Both the position numbers and the translations under genes were made by a program. A stretch of DNA of 64,000 nucleotides from Coleophoma eucalyptorum (Eukaryota; Ascomycota; Leotiomycetes; Helotiales; Dermateaceae), in the NCBI GenBank assembly GCA_026120035.1, contig JALRME010000007.1, forward strand, positions 1,178,001 through 1,242,000, read 5' to 3'. The notes beneath the pieces were generated by a model that worked only from the letters and a program-made list of their open reading frames with translations, was not told the origin of the DNA and did not search any database. Position 1 is the first letter of the stretch, and the number at the start of each line of letters is the position of its first letter. Shown here one piece after another: positions 45,589-57,120 of this stretch.

Positions 45589-45906
45589 TCACATGAAGCA
45601 CGGGTCCAGGAGTCCGAGGCCGTCGTCGTTTTGTTGCACGTCGGAATGGATATACATTCCCGTTGCAGGTTGCCGTTGGAATGAACCCTCGCGTTGCCTT
45701 GCCTTTCTGAGCTCCGCATCTTCTCCCAGCGTTGACTTTGCAAAGTCCCAAGCTCGCTGGTGGGTAGCTGCCGTGGTGCCGTTGCGGGAAGCCTCCATGT
45801 ACCGGTAGATGGCCGCTGCATAACGTGTGCCGGCTCTAGTACCTTGGATCGGCCATGTCGATCTCGATGGGCCAGTTGATGGATAAACACCACCGAGCAT
45901 TGTCAT
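45589..45906 (-). CDS. Possible small protein, 105 residues
   Basis: A frame of 106 codons from the ATG at 45906 (MTMLGGVYPSTGPSRSTW). It reads like a soluble protein with an amphipathic middle (TRYAAAIYRYMEASRNGTTA and HQRAWDFAKSTLGEDAELRK) and ends GLGLLDPCFM. No intron is needed. The even amino acid composition is unlike the surrounding chance frames, and the block YAAAIYRYMEASRNGT has the look of a conserved helix, but I know no family. It would lie between the bHLH and arrestin-like genes, on the same strand as both. Confidence 0.38.
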   Translation of the reverse strand: MTMLGGVYPSTGPSRSTWPIQGTRAGTRYAAAIYRYMEASRNGTTAATHQRAWDFAKSTLGEDAELRKARQREGSFQRQPATGMYIHSDVQQNDDGLGLLDPCFM

Positions 45907-46270
45907 TTTGCTTTTGCCATTATTCTCTCTCTGAGCGGGGCAGATCTGATCTATCACCGGTTCGCCGGTTCTGAACCGCCCTGACTATCTAGAGAACTTG
46001 TTTACTTCCCGGCTATGGTGGAGGCAGTCGGAGTGCTCCGGACTACAGTTCTGCCATCTCAGAGGCATGAGCAAGGGCATCGGTCATGATGTTCCCCGTG
46101 CTGGTATATTCTACAGGAAACTGGTATCTCTGCCCCCAACCCGCCCGTTCCTAAAGCGTTTACTTCATGAAACTGAAATCGACAGGAAACCAACCCCTCC
46201 CCCCCATACCGATGTGGATATTCCAACGACCATCCCCCAGAGAGAACACCCAATTAATGCTCGGGTATTT
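45907..46270. other. Intergenic, 3' flank of arrestin-like gene
   Basis: A 364-bp gap. It could contain a last small exon of the arrestin-like gene (see that entry); otherwise nothing is seen. Confidence 0.45.
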
Positions 46271-47488
46271 TTACTTACCTGCCTCATAAACTGGCGGTGC
46301 GTCATTCGGTTCTCTGTATGGTGGTACACCTTCATTCTCAGCCTTGATAGCCTCCTCGACCCCATCCTCCATTCTCGCGGCAAAAAGGGTGACATTCGGA
46401 AACTTGCACTCGACATCAAACACTTCGTCCAGCATCGTGATCTTGAAATGGATCGTCAATCCGTATTTCCGGGTGAGAGAGATCGATGAGAACGTTGGCG
46501 GTGCATTGAGTACCTTGGGAAACAACTGCCTCACTGTTACAGGCCGATTGGGCGGCATCTCGAAATTGATCGCCGGGAGATGGATCAGTCCGACATTGTT
46601 CTCCTTGTGCTTCTCGTGATTGTGGAATGAACCTGGCACACGTATATAGGTGTTGGCATCTAGATGTGCGCGAGCAGAGTTCAAGATGAAGGTTGGGATG
46701 ACCATGTCCGTTGGTTCGGTCTCCAGCGTGATGGTGACTGGGTACGGCTTCCCAATAACTATTGCCGTCGGTGCTGAAGCCGAGAATGAAAAGGTAATGC
46801 TGTGATTATCGGCACTGGTATGAAACTTGGACTTGAATGTCTCCTTACTACTCAGTGCCCGTGGGACGAAATCCTCTGTATATCGATAGAGCTCCGTCCA
46901 TGGCGCATGTACTTGCTTCCTAGTGATCACGTGTGGATCTGGAAGTGCTTCCATTCTGACCGGCGTAAGGTTGAGGCTGACCTTGGCTTTCCAATCCATC
47001 AAATTTCGAGGTACTCGAACCTGTAGTTTATACTGGACATGTGCCCCCGTGTCACCACCCTCATGCAACGCCATTGACGGCAGTAGTGGCTGTTTCCCCG
47101 TCAAAAGGCTCGATATTTGCGCGCGTGAATTTGCCTCAAACGTATTCGCCTTCGCATCGAAGGTCTCGGGGAAAGCAAAAGAGAAAGGCCATTCATAGGT
47201 ATCTGCTTTCAACTTGAATGGTCCCTTAAAGAGCTGCTTCTGGAAAACGAACAGGAAGAACTTGTGCGAGATTGAGTTCTCGCCGTGTGGAACCTGCGTC
47301 TTGCATTTCCCACGGAACCGAATCACTACGGCGGGGATCTCGGTGTCTTTCTCTAGCTTCAGGACGACTTTGCCAGTTACCTGTTCTCCGGGGATGTAGA
47401 GATGGGGTCGCCGTAATCCTAATCGCGAACCCGGAGAATTGCTGCTGCCATCCGGGTGGTCGAGGATGATATTTAGGGGGTAGCTCAT
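46271..47488 (-). CDS. Arrestin-like (alpha-arrestin / ART family) protein
   Basis: Single frame of 406 codons, 405 residues, from MSYPLNIILDHPD. The N-terminal part, HLYIPGEQVTGKVVLKLEKD then IPAVVIRFRGKCKTQV, is the arrestin N beta-sandwich; HNSITFSF-like text (here DNHSITFSFSASAPTAIVIGKPYPVTITLE) begins the C-domain. Near the C-terminus APPVYE holds a PPxY motif (PPVY), the docking site for WW domains of Rsp5/HulA-type ubiquitin ligases. Such proteins recruit the ligase to plasma-membrane permeases to trigger endocytosis. The stop TAA overlaps a perfect GTAAGT donor, so a spliced version may end a few residues differently; a possible acceptor TTTCAG lies near 46178, which would give the ending EAVS. 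Length and both domains fit the family. Confidence 0.9.
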   Translation of the reverse strand: MSYPLNIILDHPDGSSNSPGSRLGLRRPHLYIPGEQVTGKVVLKLEKDTEIPAVVIRFRGKCKTQVPHGENSISHKFFLFVFQKQLFKGPFKLKADTYEWPFSFAFPETFDAKANTFEANSRAQISSLLTGKQPLLPSMALHEGGDTGAHVQYKLQVRVPRNLMDWKAKVSLNLTPVRMEALPDPHVITRKQVHAPWTELYRYTEDFVPRALSSKETFKSKFHTSADNHSITFSFSASAPTAIVIGKPYPVTITLETEPTDMVIPTFILNSARAHLDANTYIRVPGSFHNHEKHKENNVGLIHLPAINFEMPPNRPVTVRQLFPKVLNAPPTFSSISLTRKYGLTIHFKITMLDEVFDVECKFPNVTLFAARMEDGVEEAIKAENEGVPPYREPNDAPPVYEAGK

Positions 47489-47724
47489 TGTAATTATATA
47501 ATGCTGTACTGCAAATGGAGACGGTCTGAAGGAGAGAACGAATAATGGTGCGGCAACATCTCTTGCGGAAGAGCAGAAATAAAAGAGGATATACTTCTCA
47601 GCTAGGTGGCGGGGCAGAAATCGATAATAGATAAGCGAGAGATAGCAGGGCCTACAAGGCAGTCAAGTGCACTATGCCTGAAATCTCTCGCCCGTGACGG
47701 TTTCCGTTGGCCTATTGGCCGCCA

Positions 47725-47742
47725 CCCCCCCCCCCCCCCCCC
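47725..47742. repeat. Poly-C tract of 18
   Basis: An uninterrupted run of 18 C, the longest homopolymer of G/C in the window, about 240 bp upstream of the arrestin-like start codon. Length in the assembly may be inexact because such runs are error-prone. Confidence 0.9.
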
Positions 47743-48550
47743 GCTGAGAGTAAAAACCCCGGCCGGGAATTATTTATCCTCAAAGCATCTAAATAGCCTG
47801 TCCTTTCGTTGCACGCATCATCAATCTCTATTGTATTCGATTTGTTATTATCCTCGGAAAGATTCCATATATAATTCAGACTCTCTTTCAAATAGCGAGC
47901 TCCCTTCTTCAGTCACAGCAGTGTCAGCCAGAGAATCACCTCACATTGTACGACCAAGTAGCCACCCACGACCAGCGCAGGCCACCCTGGGAGCACAGCC
48001 ACTGTGATCCAATAACTCAGCTCCAGCCTCGCTCCATTTCCAGCTCGGTTTGCCCATTCTCAGCCGTGGAGATGAATGGAGTTTGATTGGATTTACAAGG
48101 CAGTTTTGGTGATATGAGTCACTCACTGGTAAGGTGCGTGGTATCGTGAGAGTGTGAGCTCCTGCTCAGTTGAGCTGGATCAGTCACGATATCACCTCTG
48201 CCACGTTACACCCCCCTGCTTTCTTTCTCCCCCGTGAGCCTTGGCTATCAAGGCTGCGTTCAGACTCTTTACCTCTCTCTCGTCTTAGACTTAGCTACGC
48301 CTTCGCATGCTATCATTGTGGACAAGGTTTTCTTGTGCTTTTTTTGTTCTTGTGTCTGGGCGCTTTCGAAGGTTTAGGAGTGATGTCACTGCGTGTTTAA
48401 TGGTAGTGTACTTATACATACTGAAATCTACTAAGTCCTCAATATAGTTTCTGAACTTATCATAAAGTGGAATCGTAGCGTTATGGATTTTCACAAAACC
48501 GCTCTCTGGCTGTCTTTGAGAGGAGCTGGGACTGTCAGTGATAACAATTT

Positions 48551-48894
48551 CTAGAAAACCCGTTCCTCTTCTTCTAGTTCTTTCTTGGCTGGAGAGGGAG
48601 AGGGGGAGGGGGGGGGGGTTGGAAGTTCTCTATAATCCTGATGTACAAAGGCTCCCATTCGCTTTGGCTTGTTCCGGGCAGATATATACGAGTCTGCTTC
48701 TCTCAACTTTTTAATGTTTTTGCACGCAGAGAGATCGGAATACATATTCGCAGAATCAGATACACAAATCAGGTCTCTAGAACTTAGACCAAGAATAACT
48801 TGGCAAATGTCATCGAAATCAAGAGCGACCGTGAGTTCGTTGTGAGATCTAAAGATCGTTCGATACACAACAACTTCAGCATAAAGCGAAATCC
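48551..48894 (-). CDS. Possible last exon of an unidentified gene
   Basis: The minus-strand frame 48894-48551 follows a good acceptor (CTTCTTCCAG ending at 48895) and reads GISLYAEVVVYRTIFRS then ALDFDDICQVILGLSSRDL, then a basic stretch and the tail YRELPTPPPSPSPSPAKKEL. This looks more like protein than its neighbours, but I could not find upstream exons that give a convincing start, and no family is recognised. It may be a fragment, a pseudogene or a chance frame. A C13 tract lies in the would-be intron. Confidence 0.28.
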
Positions 48895-50479
48895 CTGGAA
48901 GAAGAGGCTAGGGGCATTAGAGAGAATTCCAAGATTCTAGTAAGGTAGCATATGACGAAATCTACGCCCCCCCCCCCCCAGCGGGGGACATTCAGTAGTA
49001 ATGAAGATTTGTGTCTAAAGAAGAAAATTGTTCGGACTATCCCGCTGTATTCATAGTCAGCAGGCTCTGACACCAGTGAAGTGGAGATCGAGACTAGAAA
49101 CACTCACTTTAGCTATGAGGTATTAGTCCAATATCCAATAGATGAACCAGAAGTAAGATAGCGAAGATCTTTCTGCACGTATACCAGCGTGACTACAACT
49201 TGGGGCGAAGAACCCATGCTTTGCGATAGACCCTACGCACCCAAAACTGGAAGAGCATTGAAGTTAACATCTCCAACATGCAAAGTAACTCAAGTAATAA
49301 CCTGCACTCTCGTAGTCCGCAAAATCCCAAGCCGCTGCAAATAATCTACTCCTCAGGCTTCAGCAATGAGCCAAAGATACTGTATTATCAGTCTAAAGGT
49401 CCCACTTCCCAATGCCTCACCCTCGTCGTCAATGTCTTTCAGTTGAATCTGAATGCCTGTGATACTGGAAATGGCTCGATTACAACAAGCCTAAGAGTTG
49501 GAGCCCTGAACTCCTCCTACGCCATTACCCTTGTAAGTCTGGAACAGCTGTGGGTGTGGAAAACCCAGCCGGGTGCATTAGAAGTAGACTGGCGGCAGCG
49601 GCAGCAGCAGCAGCCAGGAGGAGGAGAAGGATTTTCTATAAACTAATACCAGCGTGATGCTGTGTGCTAGGAGGACATTCATGTGGGGGGGGGGTGTTGC
49701 AGGCAGAGTTTTGCTCTCTCTGTGAGAAACATCGATAGAAGTGTAGGAACATGGAAAGCAAATAGAATCTAGGACCTTCGGCTGCTCCAAGGCGAGGAGG
49801 CATGGGGCTTTGGTTTGCGGTGCAGCAGAGTTAGTACAGTAGCGATGGGTTGCTATATTAAGCAATGGCACATAACAGTGCCTACATTAGCACACTAAGA
49901 AAATCAAGCAGATCCAGACTGTCTTCGTCGAGGATTGGTCTCGTCGACTTGTTCCCCTACTGTATCTTTGCAAGAACTGAGGTGCCTTAGGCTTTCTGCA
50001 AGCTGGGAGTTTGAAGCGGCACTTGCAGTAGCAATGCTATTGAGTTGGGCATCAATTAAACACTGTTAAATAGCATGCTCTGTGACAAGCAGTTCAACAC
50101 CATAGCAGGGGATCCTTCTTCAGTGTCTGAGTTGCATGGGAAGAAAAATTTCTGGTCTTTTAAGGTATACGAGAGAATAACTTCAGTCACACCGAACGTG
50201 TCACTACCCTGAAGCTCTCACTGCTCAATTTTCTGACCGTTGTCAAATACAGACACATTTATGTTTGCAGCAAGCAAATATTGCAAGGGATTTGAAACTC
50301 CTTGTATTCTCCATACTTTCTGAGTCCATCTTCCAATAAAACGCCGCGCTTTGCATATGACGTCTGATGTCTTCCATTTTGTTGTCTGCCTCCAGACATT
50401 GATGATGATTTCCATAAAACCCAACCAGTGCCATCCACAATAATACATCCCAACTTCTCTCTACGAACCTCACTTAAAT

Positions 50480-51933
50480 CTAAGAACGCTTCTTTCCCTG
50501 CTTGGCGGTCATTCTTCTAAACGCATCCATTCCTCCAGCACCAACAGGCCTGGCAAGAGGGTCTGGGCCTCTACTAGCATCGAAAGTGCTTCTTGGAGCG
50601 ATTGTGTAACTGGTGTTGGATGATTCCATACGGGCTCTGTTGCTGATCTTGGGTGGAGCAAGCATGCGCTCACGCTCGAGCTCACGCTGCGACAACTGAG
50701 GTCCACGCTGAGAAGCAGACTGTGACGACGGCATGGCACCGGGACGTATGGCAAGTTGGGCAGCTCTGCAATATTGTTAGGAAAACCTTTGATGTTTGAC
50801 ATGAATACATACTGGTGATCAAATTCCCTTGTAGCAATCTTACGCTTCTTGTAATCATCACTGCGCTTCAAGATCGGTCTGCTCCACTCTCCCAAAAGCC
50901 GTTCAGCTGTTCTTTTGATGCCAATTTCTGGTCTCTTACTCTTCGTGTAGTAGAGAACCACCTTACCAATGCCACTGCTGAGCAGAGCCTCTTTTTCAAT
51001 GGGCAAGCGTGCAAGAGCAGCGAAAAGATCTCTTTGAATGTTATAGGCTGGCAAACTGCCATCGTTTAAAGGTTCAAGGAAGAACTTGACAGATTGAAGA
51101 AAATTGGTATCCGGATCAACGATCGAGTGCTGAACAGTGTTTCGGTTTAGGAGAGCAACGACTTCAGGCAACATCTTCAGCTTGTGAATAGCAGGTTGAC
51201 CCTTCTCTCGAGCTGTGTTGTCTGCTTCACAGGCCTGTTCCATACGGATCTTCAATGCCGCGATCTCGTCATCGAAAGCCTCTTCGAGGTCCTGTACAAT
51301 GTTAGGTTGGCTACAACAGCCTTATGTATTAAAACTTACCACTTCATCCTTCTTGCGTCTTCGCTTGTTTGGGTTCTTAAGCGCAGCGTCCATAGCCCTG
51401 TCTAAAGCCCTACGTCTCCTCTCGTCTGGCGTAAGATTCTCCTCGTTTTCTGGCTCTGGAGTCTTCTTTCGCTCCTTGGTACGGTCCCTCTCCTTCCTCT
51501 CTCCTTCAGCACGCTTTGGTTTTCTGACTCTCTTGCCATCAAGCTGCTCTCCATCTGGGTCCTCGTCATCATCTCTGCGAGACTTCTTCTTCTTGGTCTT
51601 ATCTCTTCTAGCTTCTTTGGGCTTCTTGTCTCCATCCACACGCTTCCGCTTTCCTGCCTTCAATGTCTTGGCGACGTCCTCATCAATATTGACCAGCGGT
51701 CGATCTTCCAAGGTAACATTTGTAGGGTCAAAGTCTGCGAACTCTGCTTCGTCGACTTCAGATAGCAATGAATCGTTGTCAGACTCGTCACCAGACATGT
51801 TGTCATTATCATCCATATCCAAGTCGGGGTTTGCCGCAGGGGGAGTGCCCTCCCGATCTTCTGAGTCTGGTCTATTGACATCGTTGTCTGCTGCAGGCGA
51901 CGTTGGCCTGGAGCCAATGTCGGAGTCGGACAT
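50480..51933 (-). CDS. IWS1: Transcription elongation factor IWS1/SPN1
   Basis: Exons 51933-51340, 51291-50813 and 50765-50480 (introns of 48 and 47 bp) join to 453 codons, 452 residues. The N-terminal 195 residues are acidic and then highly basic and disordered (DMDDNDNMSGDESDND, then repeated KKKSRR-type stretches), as in IWS1. After LEEAFDDEIAALKIRMEQ comes the TFIIS N-terminal-like domain: MLPEVVALLNRNTVQHSIVD, FLEPLNDGSLPAYNIQRDL, then GIGKVVLYYTKSKRPE and AERLLGEWSRPILKRSDDYK. The C-terminus ends in a Met/Arg-rich tail. IWS1 binds SPT6 and RNA polymerase II in the nucleus and supports elongation and mRNA export. It is divergent from the BRL1-type gene with 552 bp between starts. Confidence 0.95.
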
Positions 51934-52485
51934 TTGTGCAGAATGTGAAGAGCTAAAGGTTTTCGGTGTTGTGGTACAAACAGGGCCACAAAGATGCCCG
52001 AAAGGTGCCCAAAGTCGCAGGTAGATCGCAAAGAGTCTACTTGCAGCGTCAAGAAGTTGGGTGAAGTCGAGAGATATGAGTCGATGGACGTGTAGATGGG
52101 CGCGTCGTGAATTTTGAGGTTGAAGTTCTAGGAGCTGCGAGAGTGTGCAGGGGTTGTCCGAGGTGTGGTGTTATCAATAACCTTAAATATGTAGCTCTTT
52201 CCCCAGGCGCTATTTTGTTTTGTTTACTTGGGATCTCCAAGCAAGCGCATTCAATCAAATAGCCTCAAATCACATCGTCCATGATGTTCAATGCAAATAG
52301 ACGCACAAATGAGACTCCCATGGACTGGGAGTGGCAGACCCAAGGCCCAACTGACCCAAAATCCCCTTTTCCTCAATTCAGGCCACAGCCAGGACACAAA
52401 TGTGAGCTTGCAAATCTGCATAGTTAAGGCAGCACACTGACTAGGGATAGCAAGCTTCGAATCACCAAAACCATCGAAGTCCTTT
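51934..52485. promoter_or_regulatory. Divergent promoter, IWS1 / BRL1-type gene
   Basis: 552 bp between the two start codons; no further gene is supported inside it. No specific factor site stands out. Confidence 0.55.
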
Positions 52486-53646
52486 ATGAAGTCCTCTTCT
52501 ACTCCGGCGCCAGCCTTTCGAAACCCATCATTCACTACCCCTCGCAAGCCGTTTGACCAAGATCTCTTCTCGGAAGCATCAGGCGCAGAATCTTCCCCAG
52601 CAGACAACGCGGATGTAGATACACCGGAACCTGAACCACAAAAGAAAGCCATGACATTTGTCGGAGAGAAGAAGCCTATCTTCGGCCGCTACGGACTTGA
52701 TTTCGTGGGAAATAGCCCTGGGAGAGGAGATTTGCGACGAGGCAAATACGGAAATGCAATTGTCAACAAGATGCGCAAACGCAAACGCATGGAAAGGGAC
52801 TATGCCTTGGTTGGCCGTCGAGGAGGATCGCAATCAGATTCGGATTCAGAGGATTCAAGTTCGCGGAGCAGAAGCAGGAAGCAGTCGAAAGATCCTCAAG
52901 CACTTGGCTGGTTCGGATCCATTCTGTCCGGGATTGAATCGCGGCCTCACCTACCAGACGTCCTTTCATATTGGGCCCAGCTCGGCTTGAACGTCTTTCT
53001 CATTTCAGTCCTGATGTACATGATCATGTCATTTTACCTGGCCATCCGCTCGGACGTCGACAGGGCTTCGCAAGAGGAACAATTGGTGGCGATAGCCGAA
53101 ATTCAGGTTTGCGCTCGAGATTATCTGGAGAACAAATGTGAGCCGGCAATAAGACTGCCAGCAATGAAAGCTGTTTGCGAGAACTGGGAGAAGTGTATGA
53201 GCAGAGATCCGCACAGTGTTGCGCGAGCTCGAGTTAGTGCACATACATTCGCGCAGATCTTCAATAGCTTCATTGAGCCAATCAGTTGGAAAGCAATGGT
53301 AAATGTCTTTAATCTCTTTAGAAAATATAAGCTAACAAATATCCAGATCTTCACCTTCGCCCTTGTTCTAGCCTGCTTCTCTGTCAATAACATGGTCTTC
53401 GGAACCTTCCGTAAAGCTCATCAGCCTGCTCCCGCACCATATTTTCCACCTCCACCATCACAGTTCCAATGGGGTAGCCAACCAAACGTTCCCCAGACAC
53501 CTACACACCACAACTATGGCTATGATATTCAAGGCAATGCGCCTTGGCAATCTATCATGCCAAGCCAAACACCAGGTCAGAGGAGCCCGAGCAAGGGCCG
53601 GAGTCCAAGTAAAGGCGATAGGGGGAGGTATATGCTCGAAGAGTGA
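52486..53646 (+). CDS. BRL1: Nuclear-envelope protein of the BRR6/BRL1 family
   Basis: Exons 52486-53298 and 53347-53646 join to 371 codons, 370 residues. The 48-bp intron (GTAAATG to ATCCAG, with GCTAAC) is a multiple of three with no stop, so a naive frame runs through it; removing it places WKAM directly before helix 2, as in the family. The protein has a disordered Ser/Arg-rich N-terminus, helix 1 at about 165-187, a lumenal loop with four cysteines (209, 218, 231 and 237) that form the family's disulfides, helix 2 at about 272-291, and a Pro/Gln-rich tail. This is the PF10104 domain. BRR6/BRL1 proteins act in nuclear pore assembly and nuclear-envelope lipid homeostasis. Whether this is the BRL1 or BRR6 member cannot be settled here. 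Confidence 0.93.
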   Translation: MKSSSTPAPAFRNPSFTTPRKPFDQDLFSEASGAESSPADNADVDTPEPEPQKKAMTFVGEKKPIFGRYGLDFVGNSPGRGDLRRGKYGNAIVNKMRKRKRMERDYALVGRRGGSQSDSDSEDSSSRSRSRKQSKDPQALGWFGSILSGIESRPHLPDVLSYWAQLGLNVFLISVLMYMIMSFYLAIRSDVDRASQEEQLVAIAEIQVCARDYLENKCEPAIRLPAMKAVCENWEKCMSRDPHSVARARVSAHTFAQIFNSFIEPISWKAMVNVFNLFRKYKLTNIQIFTFALVLACFSVNNMVFGTFRKAHQPAPAPYFPPPPSQFQWGSQPNVPQTPTHHNYGYDIQGNAPWQSIMPSQTPGQRSPSKGRSPSKGDRGRYMLEE

Positions 53647-55069
53647 GCGCGTTACGGGATTGGGTTGGCTGGTTTGGATTGGTTGGATTTATTGCCTAGG
53701 TGGCTGGCTGGCTGGCTGGTTGGATGCAGGGTAGCATGGAGTTATTTGGAGGTGTGATTTATGTACGATAGGTATTCTTGCTCCAGACAAGCAAGTGGAG
53801 GCAATTGTTGAAGAATTTTTCTCTCTGCACATACAACTCTTTCTCTCCGTCATATTTATTACTTGAGACACATGAACTGTGCCATCCCGATGCAGCTATT
53901 GGAACACAAATTCAGAAGAATAGATTATCGAGCCATCGCCATAACCCTTCTCCCTAACACTTGCAAAAACACTTCCTGTCCAATCTCCCAGTCTTTCAGC
54001 CAGAAAGCTAAAGACACTTTAGTAAGTTACGCGTATCTAGGGAGTCAGGAGCAAGGTGCGGTGATGTCAGATACATCGTAGCAAGCATGAGGTAAGGAGG
54101 ATACAAGACAAGAAGAAGAAATGGGGGGTGGGGGCACGTCGCTTATTTCGCTCGCTCCCCCTTAGAGTTTGCCTTGGGTCAAAACCGAGAGGCAAGAGTA
54201 CGATAGATGTAATGGGATACAAGATGGATACGTTGAAGTCAAAAGGAGACCCACTTCTTGGTGGAAGATCTACATCCATCTATGTCTCAAACTCTTATCT
54301 ATGGTACACATGTTTCACCTCATTGCCCTCCATCCGCTATCTTCAAATCCGGACCTAGATAGAAAGAATCAACGAGAGCTAGCTCATAGTTCGGTTGCTT
54401 CCACCCTTTAACAAGCAATTATTTTAACTTCAAATCCTAATCCTAAGTCCCGTTCCACAAAGCTCAGATTAAATCCCTAATCTAGAGTTAAATCCTCCAA
54501 CCCTATTCCACGTCTGAAGTCTGAAGGGTAGCTTGTCCATGGGTATAGAGAAGGGATATAGCGCGGAAGGAGAGAAACATAATAAGGCAGAGCAGGAGAG
54601 AGGTTAGGAGCTATAAGAACATCTAGATTTTTCACAAAGCTCTGTCATTTTGAAGTCTTGTGCATTTGTATTTGTCTCATGAGCTGTGTTTGTATATTGT
54701 GTATTAGAGATGCTTGTTGTATCTGCATATCCACTCACACATCTTCAGTCTCGGGTCAGGACAAGGGACCGATGTCCAATCTCAGTCCACACTGACGCAA
54801 TGGTATACTCTCGTAACCCAAAGGTAAAGAATGGATTTGATGACCCATCAACATCGCAGAAAGGTAGACAGGCAGGCAGACAGGGCAGAGAGATATGGTG
54901 ATGATTACATCCAAACCACACTCGCACCCAGACAATCCGTTCCATTCCATTCATTTATCAGATACCTGTCCATAATGTAGTGACTTGGAAACAACCATTT
55001 GAATAAAGTCCTTGTTAAGCCAAGTCCCAGCCCTGCCATATCCTCCTATTCTATCAAACGCTATACAAA
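53647..55069. other. Intergenic, convergent 3' flanks
   Basis: Between the BRL1-type gene (+) and the SRPK gene (-). It has a short (TGGC)n stretch near 53700-53720 and AT-rich sequence near 54360-54520 with loose repeats of AAATCCTAATC type. Short frames only. Confidence 0.5.

Positions 55070-57120
<2,051 letters not shown>

Larger units (their letters stand above)
47489..50479. other. Gene-poor stretch rich in poly-G/C tracts
   Basis: About 3 kb with one weakly supported minus-strand frame (48551-48894) and otherwise only short frames. It carries a C18 tract, G11 (48608-48618), C13 (48967-48979) and G10 (49685-49694). The left 500 bp hold the promoter of the arrestin-like gene, the right end the 3' flank of IWS1. 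Confidence 0.5.

Noticed and set aside
47606..48007. 133-codon plus-strand frame
   Set aside because: It includes the C18 tract, has no domain, and lies in the promoter of the divergently read arrestin-like gene.
49278..49646. 122-codon plus-strand frame starting MQSNSSNNLHSRS
   Set aside because: Has an ATG start but no recognisable domain, ends in a Gln-rich run from a repeat, and lies in a gene-poor stretch; not enough to call.
51215..52024. 269-codon plus-strand frame, Ser/Leu-rich
   Set aside because: It is the antisense shadow of the Lys/Glu/Asp-rich first exon of IWS1.
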